Assembly (NCBI GenBank): GCA_963995525.1
Contig: OZ023217.1
Location: 27,207,587-27,271,586 of the forward strand
Length of the DNA: 64,000 nucleotides
Direction: 5' to 3'
Source: Escarpia spicata
Taxonomy: Eukaryota > Annelida > Polychaeta > Sabellida > Siboglinidae
This document shows, one piece after another, positions 1-9,309 of the stretch. Numbering within the stretch: the first letter of the stretch is position 1; each line of letters opens with the position of its first letter. A program made the position numbers and the translations under genes. Below the pieces are notes generated by a model. It worked only from the letters and a program-made list of their open reading frames with translations. It did not search any database and was not told the DNA's origin.

Positions 1-705
1 CAAACAAAACCAAACCCAGACTACATTCATATTCACTATTTGGCATACAACTCTCTAACGCCTCTAGCCACACATATCTTGGAATAAAATTAGATTCTAA
101 ACTAACCTGGGCTAACCATATTACTGACATAGCTTCAAAATCTTCAAAAGTCCTAGGCATGGTCAAACGAACCCTCGGACCATGCAAACCTGAACTAAAA
201 GAAACAGCCTATAACATGCTAATCCGACCAAAACTCGAGTATGCCTCTCCCATATGGAACCCACACACTGCCACCCAAATTGAACACCTTGAAAGAGTAC
301 AACACTGTGCTGCCAGATTTGTCAGAAATGACCACAGACGCCAAACAAACGCAGCAGACCTAATAGCCATCCTTGGATGGTCAACTCTTGAACGACGACG
401 CATTATCAAACAAGCCATGACATTTACAAAATATTAAATAACAATCAACATCACACCCTCACCAGGTCTACTAACACAGTAAAAAAACGTGCATCAATGC
501 AGCAGTGTTCTCTTTCTACCCCCGAGCAGTTCGAATCTGGAATATGATTCCACCACCGATTCCTGAACTAGAAAGCCCCATAGCGTTTCAAACAGCGATC
601 ATGAACCTCCCTTTCACCACACCCAATCATCTAAAGTGCCTATAAAATAAACAAACTACCCATAACGCATGCGCACAAACAAGCACAACACAACTCCTGC
701 GTTAG
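1..705 (+). mobile_element. Element B, 3' part (U0)
   Basis: Starts inside the RT palm/thumb frame after FADD. It has the Gly (TYLGIKL) and Gln (TATQIE) variants. The tail run is A7C at 481-488, one base short of most copies, which puts the FSFYPRAVRIWN block out of frame here. Stop at 643-645 and AATAAA at 646-651. Confidence 0.85.
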
Positions 706-1060
706 CTCAAGTTTGGGCTGTTTTGGAGTAAATCACCTGACCTAAGACAAAAAGGCACAACAAAGCCTGTTCTTCCTGAGGCAGCTAAGGAGATTCGGCA
801 TTGTTCAGGAGATTATGATACGGTTCTACTGCGCAAACATTGAAAGTATCCCCACTTTCTCAATTGTAATGTGGTTTGGCTGCGCCAGTCAGGAGGAGAA
901 ACAACGGCTACAAATTATATTGAAAAGCGCATCTAGAATCACTGGGCGGGATTTCCCATCCATTGGTTCTATTTACCATGTTGGCTGTGCGCGAAAATCC
1001 AAGAGCATTGTATATGATACTTCATTACGTGTTACCCAGCAGAACTGCTTTGCAAGTTAG
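706..1060 (+). mobile_element. Element A, C-terminal part (U0)
   Basis: Ancestral-frame form: FLRQL through FGIVQEIMIRFYC is uninterrupted and ends at 1058-1060. A C-to-A change in CAGCTAAGG near 787 is private. Confidence 0.8.
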
Positions 1061-1433
1061 TTACATTGATCGGGGTATTTAAAAATAAACTTCCGTCATG
1101 GAGGTGACATGGCGTCATGGAGGTGACATGTTGTCATGGTAACTACTGGCACATAGGCTCGTAACCAAACAAGTGTGATGGAATGATACAAACCCGTACC
1201 TACCTGGCATGCACATTTCTCATTTCGCTTTATTAAGTAGGCATACACGCTTGGCATTTGTGCTTACAAGAAACTAGTCTACATTAGTAATAGCGATCAC
1301 TAGCGACACATCAAACGTGTATCATTGAATTCATTTGAAGAAGCCAGGTATTAAGGCCATCTCTTAATCAAACGTATACACATATGTTCCTGGCCCCTGC
1401 TGCTTAATGACTAGAGACGGAACTTGGCGGACG

Positions 1434-2391
1434 ACATTGCATGAATCCAGCCAAGCGATGTCGTGCTTTTTTTGGCCATCTGTACCGTTGGTTCCCACAT
1501 AACCGACAGAACATGAATAAACCTATCTTACACTTGGGAAGCTCAGCACAGTATTTTCCATGCAGCCGAATCATTGTCTCTGAGCGTATTCTTCATGGCA
1601 TTTTCACCACATTTTTTGTGATTGAGTCTCATCTAGTAATAATCCTACTGCTATCTCTGCATAGGACTGTCTTGACATTGCCTGATAGTCTCTGTCCTAG
1701 TGATTTGTGAATGTTTCTTGTGTAGTTAGTCAAGTTCTCCATTCCACGAGTCAGCTTTTTCGGGATGCCGAGAACACCATGAGCCATTGCAAGCATCCTG
1801 TACTTCTCCATGCGGAAATACATCAATTTGGTAATCATTTACTTTTATTTATATGACTTGGATCTTCTGTCACTTCTCCTTGATGCCTGACACCACAGCT
1901 GTTGAAGTCAATTGCTTGCGCATCTTTAGAGTAAGTTTGCTCTTGCTGTTTCGCAGCAAACGGTTAACATGTCTTGTTTGTGTCGACTTGCCCAGTTGTG
2001 ATTTAAGGCGCTGTAATCTTTTTCTGTATTTTTCTGCTCTATGGTTTGATTTATCCATTTCCTTCTCCAATTTCTTCATTCCCCTGTACAAATTGCTACT
2101 GTCCTGCCGCACTCGTTGACGACCACGTTGCTTCTGTAGTGATTCGTTCTGACGTGTTTGTTGCATCGTGTTTGCTGCATCTGCATTAGCACCACTGTCG
2201 TCTTGTTATGGTGATGTTGTTGGGGTGTTTTGCTGAAGTAAACATAGTTGTTGCTGGTGAGCCTTTTTCTTTGCTCGAGAATGCTCAGCTGACTCTCGCC
2301 ACCTTTGTCTCTGCTGTCTCACATCCCTGTTGCATACCTCAATTTGTTTCTGTCTCTGTTGCCAACGTTGTATATCCTTTTTTTTTAATCT
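1434..2391 (-). pseudogene. Decayed basic protein gene (U0)
   Basis: 98-codon frame at 2166-1870. The downstream frame 1838-1629 is shifted relative to it because a TA is missing near 1832, and it reads FRMEKYR where other copies have FRIEKYR. Confidence 0.58.
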
Positions 2392-3479
2392 TCATATATG
2401 TCAGTGTTTTGTGCATATACGGTTCCTGGTGTTGCACCTCAGATTTCTTTTACCAGTTCTTTTCCTCGTGTGTGATCCATTGTTTTATCTCTAGAATACA
2501 TGCAAAACCTCAAAATCAATATATGGTCCTTGCAGATCAATATCTTTTGCTGGTGATAATGCTTTATTAATTGACATTATTTAATCTTGAGGAGATGAGA
2601 AAGCAATCGACACTCAACTGCTGTCATGGAGTGCCCCTCCAAGACATCCACTTCCAATAAAATGGCCATGAAATGAATGACATTGGATTGGGCACGCAAT
2701 AGATGTTATGCTGTTCCTGCATGTAAGAACATATTTAAATGCACATATGCCCCATTCACTAACAAGAAATTAAATAATTGTACTATTCATTAACTCCATG
2801 ACACAACAGTCACTCCGTGACATGTTCATTTGTCATGGAATGATTGTCATGGAGTGATACATTCAATTCATAGTCAGTTGGTTTAATTACTATTTTTATG
2901 ATTGGTAGTGTCAGGCAGATAGGTTAACTGATAAGTGAGGAGTGGATGTCACTGAGGTGACAATGAATTAACACATGCATTGATATACTAGCACATTATA
3001 TCGGATAGTTCAAACAGTTTTTATTGCACACAATCTTACCATGTTTCACTGCCAGCAGTATGTGTTTGAGAAAAGGGAGCACCACCAGCCTGCTTCAACA
3101 ACACTTAGTAACCCGTTGCAAAGGTCAATTGTAGTACAATGTCGTGGAGTGACACAAATCAGTGGGAAAATGTTACTTATAGCTGTAACAAGTAAAATAC
3201 AAATATATTTGTTTCAACAGTTGTTTTATTATTAAAGTAAATACATCGATTACTGGAACAGGGCACATTTGAATCAATTCTACATCTTGAAATTATCTGA
3301 ATAAACATTGACTAAGTTGAGAACTTGTACTGGGACATAGTAACTTTGCGTCATGGAGTGACATTTGACATTTCAGTCTACATCTGTTGGTATACCAAAA
3401 GTGATAAATATTTTAGTATATATTCATAAACTTTAAGGAGGGCTATGTCCAAAACATTACTTGTAAATAAATTTTTTCA

Positions 3480-4103
3480 ATGAACAGGTCCTCTTGCAAT
3501 ATGTGGACACAAAAATTAACAAAAAATTTGGAAACCCTAATCAATAGACGATGCGGTAGCTTTATGACGGCATCACATTCTGAAGAAAGGACAGGAACCT
3601 ATGCCAGGACCCTGTTCATTGACTTCAGCTCAGCATTCAACATCATCTTCTTCAGGCTGTTGAATGTACATCCTGCCATGTGTCACTGGGTCCTTAACTT
3701 TCTACTTCACAGGCCTCAATGTACCAAAATCAATAACTCTCTCCATACGTCTTATCCTGAATACAAGTTGTGAGCTATCCCCCTTCTTGTTTAATATCTT
3801 CACAAATGACTGTGTCTCCGTGGACCAATCGGTCCTTGTGATCAAGTTATCCGATGGCACCACTGTGAAGGGCTGCATTGAGAAGGCGGATGAGACGGCA
3901 TAAAGGGAGGAGATTCAGATAATGTTTGGCTGGTGTGCGGATAACAACCTCAAATTAAAAGTTTCAAAGACTAAAGAAATGATTGTTGATTTTCGCAAAA
4001 AGAAGTCTCCCATCCGCCCTCTTTCCATAAATGGCGTGGAGGTCGAGCAGGTTGAATATTTTAGATTCCTTGGAACAACGATTTCAAGCGATCTCAGCCT
4101 GGG
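3480..4103 (+). mobile_element. Element A, reverse transcriptase part (U1)
   Basis: Piece of a CR1/L2/Rex1-like non-LTR retrotransposon polyprotein, which would copy its RNA into DNA at the target site. Recognisable blocks in order: YARTLFIDFSSAF (first catalytic Asp, residue 48 of the 97-codon reading from 3480), HWVLNFLLHRPQ, then in a shifted frame ELSPFLFNIFTNDC, LVIKLSDGTTV, AWC-like FGWCADNNLKLK, SKTKEMIVDFRK and FRFLGTTISSDL. The reading moves to frame 3664-3903 by a frameshift near 3730 and hits TAA at 3901-3903, where relatives usually have Tyr. The catalytic [FY]ADD has become LSDG (3847-3858). No endonuclease of A is seen upstream. Dead fragment; family assignment is from recalled motifs. 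Confidence 0.85.
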
Positions 4104-4359
4104 CACAATACACACACTGTGCATTACACTCATGGTGGGTGGAGTTCTCATAGCCTTCCGCGATGACATTGCAGCAGAACCACTTACAAAACTAAACTCA
4201 AGCTGTGAAATAGTATGGACAAAAATCCATTTCACACGAAACAAATCCATATACTTTGCATCCTACTACCGACCCCCCAGTGACCACCTTCAATCCCTTG
4301 AAGCTCTTCACGAGTCCCTAACAAAACTGTACAGATCACAAAAGCTTCTCCTAATATAG
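3922..4359 (+). pseudogene. Chimeric ORF across the A/B junction (U1)
   Basis: A 145-codon open frame. Residues 1 to about 61 are the end of the element A palm/thumb region (GWCADNNLKLK, EMIVDFRKKK, FRFLGTTISSDLS). Residues from about 70 are the endonuclease domain of element B (GGVLIAFRDDI, IYFASYYRPPSD). The two elements happen to be in the same frame at the junction. It ends at TAG 4357-4359 because of a frameshift just before the endonuclease GDSN block. It starts inside a domain and has no sign of being a gene in its own right. Confidence 0.75.
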
Positions 4360-4800
4360 TTATAGCAGGTGACTCCAACCAGATATTAACTGGGGCAAGC
4401 AGCAAACCACTGACAACTGAACTGCCAGCAAGTATAACAAACTGCTAGAAATAATTAGAGAATTTGGATTACAAAACATGGTCAACGATCCCATACGAGT
4501 TGATTCCGGCAATATCCCTGACCTCATACTCACTTCTAAACCATCGATAACTGCTAACACTCACACCACTCCCGGCATGGGTGATCATGAAGCTGTGACC
4601 TTTAACGTAAACCTCAATCCAATCCGTAACAGTAAACCAGCACACAAAGTGTTCCAATATAAATCTGCAAACTGGGTTAAGCTTAAAGATGACATAAAAC
4701 AACTAACAACAACATACTTTGACACGAACCCAAATTCAACAGGTCAACACAAATTGGGACTTTTTCCGGAACGATCTTACTTCACTAGTCAACAATAATA
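4127..4800 (+). pseudogene. Element B endonuclease domain remnant (U1)
   Basis: C-terminal part of an APE-type endonuclease/exonuclease/phosphatase domain, which in intact elements nicks the target DNA. Blocks: GGVLIAFRDDI, SIYFASYYRPPSD, then frameshifted IVIAGDSNQ (family consensus GDFN; here Ser replaces Phe), DINW in another frame, LLEIIREFGLQNMV, DLILTS, and GMGDHEAV containing the terminal catalytic Asp-His pair. The last part is an open frame at 4478-4798 that goes out of frame at NTNWDFF near 4745. The N-terminal catalytic residues are absent because of the 5' truncation, so it cannot be active. Confidence 0.8.
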
Positions 4801-5853
4801 TCCCCAGCCGCAACACCAAAGCAAAAACCCTCTTCCCCTGGATAACACGTGAAATAATAAGAATGCAAAGAATACGCAACAAAAGCCATTAAAAAGCAAA
4901 ACAAACTGGACGTAATGGTGACTGGGAAAGGGTTAGGCAACTCCGAAAACAAGCCACAAAAGCTGCAACCAAATCGTACTCAGACTATCTAAACAATCAC
5001 ATTGGAGACAGCCTAAAAACAAACCCAAAACAATTCTGGTCATTCATTAAAGCAAACAAACGAGAATACATTGGCATCCCTACACTGCAAGCAAACGACC
5101 AACCAATCACAAATGATCACGATAAAGCAAATACACTTAACAACCAATTTAGTTCCGTGTTTACTCAAGAAATCTACCCCATCCCCCAACTAGCTCCATC
5201 CATCTATCCCGACATGCCCTCCATCGAAATCAGGATAGACGGAGTAATTAAGCAACTGAAAAACCTAAACCAAAATAAAGCTACAGGCCCCGACGAATAC
5301 CCAGCCAGAGTCCTTAAAGAGACTGCAGTGGAAACTGTCCCCATCATCACACCCATTTTCCAGCAGTCATACAACACTTGCAAACTCCCAGATGACTGGC
5401 TCCAAGCACTAGTAACACCAATACACCAAAAAGCCACAAATCAGACCCTGCTAATGATAGACCAATTTCGTTAACATGCATCCTCTGCAAAATTATGGAG
5501 CACATCATTTTAAGCAACATGTGGAAACACACAAACACATCATCATCCACTTCCAACATGGATTCCAACCAGGTCTGTCTTTTGAATCCCAACTTATCGA
5601 GACAGTCCACGACTGGTTGACTGCTATGGACAATAAGACACAAATAGATGCCATCCTACTCGATTTCGCCAAAGCCTTCAACAAAGTCCCACATAAACGC
5701 CTCCTATCCAAATTAGCTTTCTATGGAATAACTGGAAACACAAAACTGGATCAAATCGTTTCTATCCAATCGCAAACAGAGAGTCTCAGTCAATGGAGCC
5801 CTGTCGGACATCACAAATGTTACATCTGGTGTACCACAGGGCTCAGTCCCTAG
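4800..5853 (+). pseudogene. Element B linker and RT fingers/palm, frameshifted (U1)
   Basis: The linker (LFPWITREIIRMQR, then ERVRQLRKQATKAA, QFWSFIKANKREY) leads into the RT start in the frame open at 5157-5474: KNLNQNKATGPDEYPARVLK, IFQQSYNTCKLPDDWLQALV. A frame change gives PISLTCILCKIMEHII. A further change gives the 5476-5853 frame: HGFQPGLSFESQ, then ILLDFAKAFNKVPHKRLL with the first catalytic Asp at residue 63. The next blocks (WIKSFLSNRKQRVSVNGAL, TSGVPQGSV) are read in yet another frame. All standard RT blocks are present in order but in at least four frames. Confidence 0.83.
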
Positions 5854-6500
5854 GACCTGTCCTATTTTTACTCTACATAAACGACATAACCGAAAATGTC
5901 CAATCTTCCGTACGTCTCTTTGCAGACGACAGCATTATATATCGCAAAATTACATCCGAAACCGACCACGAAACTCTCCAATCTGACCTGATCAAACTCC
6001 AAACATGGTCTAATAAATGGCAGATGGAATTTAACATATCTAAATGTGTGCATCTCCTAATAACAAACAAAACCAAACCCAGACTACACTCATATTCACT
6101 ATTTGGCATACAACTCTCTAACGCCTCTAGCCACACATATCTTGGAATAAAATTAGATTCTAAACTAACCTGGGCTAACCATATTACTGACATAGCTTCA
6201 AAATCTTCAAAAGTCCTAGGCATGGTCAAACGAACCCTCGGACCATGCAAACCTGAACTAAAAGAAACAGCCTATAACATGCTAATCCGACCAAAACTCG
6301 AGTATGCCTCTCCCATATGGAACCCACACACTGCCACCCAAATTGAACATCTTGAAAGAGTACAACACTGTGCTGCCAGATTTGTCAGAAATGACCACAG
6401 ACGCCAAACAAACGCAGCAGACCTAATAGCCATCCTTGGATGGTCAACTCTTGAACGACGACGCATTATCAAACAAGCCATGACATTTACAAAATATTAA
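5793..6500 (+). pseudogene. Element B RT palm/thumb ORF, 235 codons (U1)
   Basis: The longest open frame that recurs in the unit. Real RT sequence starts around residue 20 (LGPVLFLLYINDI); the first 19 residues are out-of-frame reading of the GVPQG block. The catalytic FADD is intact at residues 43-46 (bases 5919-5930). NKWQMEFNISKC and HTYLGIKLDSKLTW follow. The thumb and C-terminal domain follow as LIRPKLEYASPIWNP and LERVQHCAARFV. It stops at 6498-6500 because one base is missing in the TTTAC run; the tail continues in another frame. Without the upstream catalytic Asp in the same frame it would not be an active polymerase. Confidence 0.82.
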
Positions 6501-6710
6501 ATAACAATCAACATCACACCCTCACCAGGTCTACTAACACAGTAAAAAAAACCGTGCATCAATGCAGCAGTGTTCTCTTTCTACCCCCGAGCAGTTCGAA
6601 TCTGGAATATGATTCCACCACCGATTACTGAACTAGAAAGCCCCATAGCGTTTCAAACAGCGATCATGAACCTCCCTTTCACCACACCCAATCATCTAAA
6701 GTGCCTATAA
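6486..6710 (+). pseudogene. Element B C-terminal tail in a shifted frame (U1)
   Basis: After the 235-codon ORF stops, the protein continues in another frame as ILNNNQHHTLTRSTNT, then FSFYPRAVRIWNMIPPP and AFQTAIMNLPF, ending at TAA 6708-6710. The FYPRAVRIWN block is the usual C-terminal signature of CR1/jockey-type polyproteins, so this is the natural end of the element B protein. An A/C run at 6544-6552 varies between copies. Confidence 0.78.
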
Positions 6711-6770
6711 AATAAACAAACTACCCATAACGCATGCGCACAAACAAGCACAACACAACTCCTGCGTTAG

Positions 6771-7126
6771 CACAAGTTTGGGCTGTTTTGGAGTAAATCA
6801 CCTGACCTAAGACAAAAAGGCACAACAAAGCCTGTTCTTCCTGAGGCAGCTCAGGGAGATTCGGCATTGTTCAGGAGATTACGATACGGTTCTACTGCGC
6901 AAACATTGAAAGTATCCCCACTTTCTCAATTGTAATGTGGTTTGGCTGCGCCAGTCAGGAGGAGAAACAACGGCTACAAATTATATTGAAAAGCGCATCT
7001 AGAATCACTGGGCGGGAGTTCCCATCCATTGGTTCTATTTACCATGTTGGCTGTGCGCGAAAATCCAAGAGCATTGTATATGATACTTCATTACGTGTTA
7101 CCCAGCAGAACTGCTTTGCAAGTTAG
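6771..7126 (+). mobile_element. Element A, C-terminal part after the B insertion (U1)
   Basis: Continues element A where the first part stopped at ISSDLS. It reads roughly W-[gap]-VNHLT, then KKAQQSLFFLRQLRRFG, EIMIRFYCANIES, FSIVMWFGCASQEEKQRLQ, SASRITGR and SIGSIYHVG. This is the standard thumb/C-terminal region of Rex1/L2-like proteins. In U1 an extra G in CAGGGAG near 6853 breaks the frame between FLRQL and FGIV, and ATG is replaced by ACG near 6882. U0, U2, U4 and U5 have the undisrupted frame. The similarity fades near the stop at 7124-7126. Confidence 0.83.
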
Positions 7127-7499
7127 TTACATTGATCGGGGTATTTAAAAATAAACTTCCGTCATGGAGGTGACATGGCGTCATGGAGGTGACATGTTGT
7201 CATGGTAAATACTGGCACACAGGCTCGTAACCAAACAAGTGTGATGGAATGATACAAACCCGTACCTACCTGGCATGCACATTTCTCATTTCGCTTTATT
7301 AAGTAGGCATACACGCTTGGCATTTGTGCTTACAAGAAACTAGTCTACATTAGTAATAGCGATCACTAGCGACACATCAAACGTGTATCATTGAATTCAT
7401 TTGAAGAAGCCAGGTATTAAGGCCATCTCTTAATCAAACGTATACACAGATGTTCCTGGCCCCTGCTGCTTAATGACTAGAGACGGAACTTGGCGGACG
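7127..7499 (+). other. Spacer 1 (U1), no gene
   Basis: AT-rich non-coding sequence between the end of element A and the minus-strand pseudogene. It holds the 19-bp tandem motif at 7160-7207 and a diverged relative of the same motif (GTGATGGAATGATAC) near 7241. No convincing ORF or RNA fold was seen. Confidence 0.7.
7160..7207 (+). repeat. 19-bp tandem repeat with GTCATGGAGGTGACA core (U1)
   Basis: Two full copies of GTCATGGAGGTGACA start at 7161 and 7180, and a third shortened copy (GTCATGG) starts at 7199, all exactly 19 bases apart. Each core has inverted arms TGTCA/TGACA-like around TGGAGG. The same block is in every unit, for example at 1095-1140 in U0 and 13200-13247 in U2. Confidence 0.85.
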
Positions 7500-8460
7500 A
7501 CATTGCATGAATCCAGCCAAGCGATGTCGTGCTTTTTTTGGCCATCTGTACCGTTGGTTCCCACATAACCGACAGAACATGAATAAACCTATCTTACACT
7601 TGGGAAGCTTAGCACAGTATTTTCCATGCAGCCGAATCATTGTCTCTGAGCGTATTCTTCATGGCATTTTCACCACATTTTTTTGTGATTGAGTCTCATC
7701 TAGTAATAATCCTACTGCTATCTCTGCATAGGACTGTCTTGACATTGCCTGATAGTCTCTGTCCTAGTGATTTGTGAATGTTTCTTGTGTAGTTAGTCAA
7801 GTTCTCCATTCCACGAGTCAGCTTTTTGGGGATGCCGAGAACACCATGAGCCATTGCAAGCATCCTGTACTTCTCTATGCGGAAATACATCAATTTGGTA
7901 TAATCATTTACTTTTATTTATATGACTTGGATCTTCTGTCACTTCTCCTTGATGCCTGACACCACAGCTGTTGAAGTCAATTGCTTGCGCATCTTTAGAG
8001 TAAGTTTGCTCTTGCTGTTTCGCAGCAAACGGTTAACATGTCTTGTTTGTGTCGACTTGCCCAGTTGTGATTTAAGGCGCTGTAATCTTTTTCTGTATTT
8101 TTCTGCTCTATGGTTTGATTTATCCATTTCCTTCTCCAATTTCTTCATTCCCCTGTACAAATTGCTACTGTCCTGCCGCACTCGTTGACGACCACGTTGC
8201 TTCTGTAGTGATTCGTTCTGACGTGTTTGTTGCATCGTGTTTGCTGCATCTGCATTAGCACCACTGTCGTCTTGTTATGGTGATGTTGTTGGGGTGTTTT
8301 GCTGAAGTAAACATAGTTGTTGCTGGTGAGCCTTTTTCTTTGCTCGAGAATGCTCAGCTGACTCTCGCCACCTTTGTCTCTGCTGTCTCACATCCCTGTT
8401 GCATACCTCAATTTGTTTCTGTCTCTGTTGCCAACGTTGTCTATCCTTTTTTTTTAATCT
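7500..8460 (-). pseudogene. Decayed gene for a Lys/Arg-rich protein (U1)
   Basis: On the minus strand one degenerate coding sequence can be followed for almost 1 kb. Reading 8460 to 7500: DRQRWQQRQKQIE and RRWRESAEHSRAKKKA-like basic sequence, a stop near 8274, then the 98-codon frame 8235-7939 with GRQRVRQDSS, KLEKEMDKSNHRAEKYRKRL (likely coiled coil) and KMRKQLTSTAVVSGIKEK. A TGA follows, then the same frame reopens (7893-7696: EKYRMLAMAHGVLGIPKKL, RLSGNVKTVLCRDSSRI), a TGA, and then SITK, SETMIRLHGKYCAELPKCK and MFCRLC. The order resembles, from memory, an uncharacterised multicopy basic protein family in fish and invertebrate genomes. Its function is not known to me. Confidence 0.6.
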
Positions 8461-9015
8461 TCATATATTTCACTGTTTTGTGCATATACGGTTCCTGGTG
8501 TTGCACCTCAGATTTCTTTTACCAGTTCTTTTCCTCGTGTGTGATCCATTGTTTTATCTCTAGAATACATGCAAAACCTCAAAATCAATATATGGTCCTT
8601 GCAGATCAATATCTTTTGCTGGTGATAATGCTTTATTAATTGACATTATTTAATCTTGAGGAGATGAGAAAGCAATCCACACTCAACTGGTGTCATGGAG
8701 TGCCCCTCCAAGACATCCACTTCCAATAAAATGGCCATGAAATGAATGACATTGGATTGGGCACGCAATAGATGTTATGCTGTTCCTGCATGTAAGAACA
8801 TATTTAAATGCACATATGCCCCATTCACTAACAAGAAATTAAATAATTGTACTATTCATTAACTCCATGACACAACAGTCACTCCGTGACATGTTCATTT
8901 GTCATGGAATGATTGTCATGGAGTGATACATTCAATTCATAGTCAGTTGGTTTAATTACTATTTTTATGATTGGTAGTGTCAGGCAGATAGGTTAACTGA
9001 TAAGTGGGGAGTGGA

Positions 9016-9031
9016 TGTCACTGAGGTGACA
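9016..9031. repeat. Palindrome TGTCAC-TGAG-GTGACA (U1)
   Basis: Six-base arms are perfectly complementary around a four-base centre. It is present in all complete units (2947-2962 in U0, for example). The arms match the ends of the dispersed GTCATGGAGTGACA motif, so it may be a member of that set. It could be a protein-binding dyad; nothing in the sequence proves this. Confidence 0.7.
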
Positions 9032-9307
9032 ATGAATTAACACATGCATTGGTATACTAGCACATTATATCGGATAGTTCAAACAGTTTTTATTGCACAC
9101 AATCTTACCATGTTTCACTGCCAGCAGTATGTGTTTGAGAAAAGGGAGCACCACCAGCCTGCTTCAACAACACTTAGTAACCCGTTGCAAAGGTCAATTG
9201 TAGTACAATGTCGTGGAGTGACACAAATCAGTGGGAAAATGTTACTTATAGCTGTAACAAGTAAAATACAAATATATTTGTTTCAACAGTTGTTTTATTA
9301 TTAAAGT

Positions 9308-9309
9308 AA
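9308..9309. other. 27-bp deletion site in U1
   Basis: Between GTAA and TTTGAATC, the 27 bases found in the other units (for example 3238-3264 in U0) are missing. A single A at the breakpoint is ambiguous. It is private to U1 and accounts for its 6042-base length. Confidence 0.9.

Larger units (their letters stand above)
1..3479 (+). repeat. Unit U0 (partial, 5' end missing)
   Basis: Contains the end of element B (1-705), the A C-terminal piece (706-1060), spacer 1 (1061-1433), the minus-strand pseudogene (1434-2391) and spacer 2 (2392-3479). It pairs the Gly/Gln variants of element B with the ancestral-frame form of the A C-terminus, a combination seen in no other copy. It also lacks a TA dinucleotide near 1832 that only U8 lacks too. 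Confidence 0.95.
4104..6770 (+). mobile_element. Element B, 5'-truncated non-LTR retrotransposon (U1)
   Basis: A CR1/jockey-group element lacking ORF1 and the start of its endonuclease. It begins within the endonuclease (homology clear from about 4127), runs through the linker, reverse transcriptase and C-terminal tail, and ends about 60 bases after a stop at 6708-6710. An AATAAA lies at 6711-6716 but no long poly-A follows. At least six frame breaks are seen: near 4350, near 4395, a TGA near 4419, near 4745, near 5545, near 5750, near 5850 and near 6486. Element A coding sequence lies on both sides, so B is a nested insertion. U1 private changes: LQNYG near 5490 and PSIEIR near 5221. Confidence 0.85.

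Noticed and set aside
5157..5474. Gene start at the GTG of 5157
   Set aside because: The GTG is an ordinary Val codon inside the continuous RT linker (SSVFTQE); the reading is open upstream to well before it.
5873..6250. 125-, 77-, 98- and 69-codon minus-strand ORFs across element B
   Set aside because: They are antisense to clear RT blocks, including FADD, and have no recognisable domain.
4093..6783. Possible target-site duplication flanking element B (CTCAGCCTGGGC at 4093-4104 and CACAAGTTTGGGC at 6771-6783; CTCAAG in other units)
   Set aside because: Only loosely alike, and both could be residual element A sequence. Not strong enough to call.
7922..8188. 88-codon plus-strand ORF
   Set aside because: Antisense reading of the coiled-coil segment of the pseudogene; no signal of its own.
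8277..8639. 120-codon plus-strand ORF rich in Cys, Val and Phe, looking like a small membrane protein, repeated in most units
   Set aside because: It lies opposite the minus-strand basic protein pseudogene. Reading Lys/Arg/Gln-rich codons backwards gives hydrophobic and Cys/Ser-rich sequence, and the minus strand makes family-like sense.
9044..9304. 86-codon ORF in spacer 2
   Set aside because: No recognisable family; it spans a copy of the dispersed DNA motif and sits in AT-rich spacer. Kept only as a remark.
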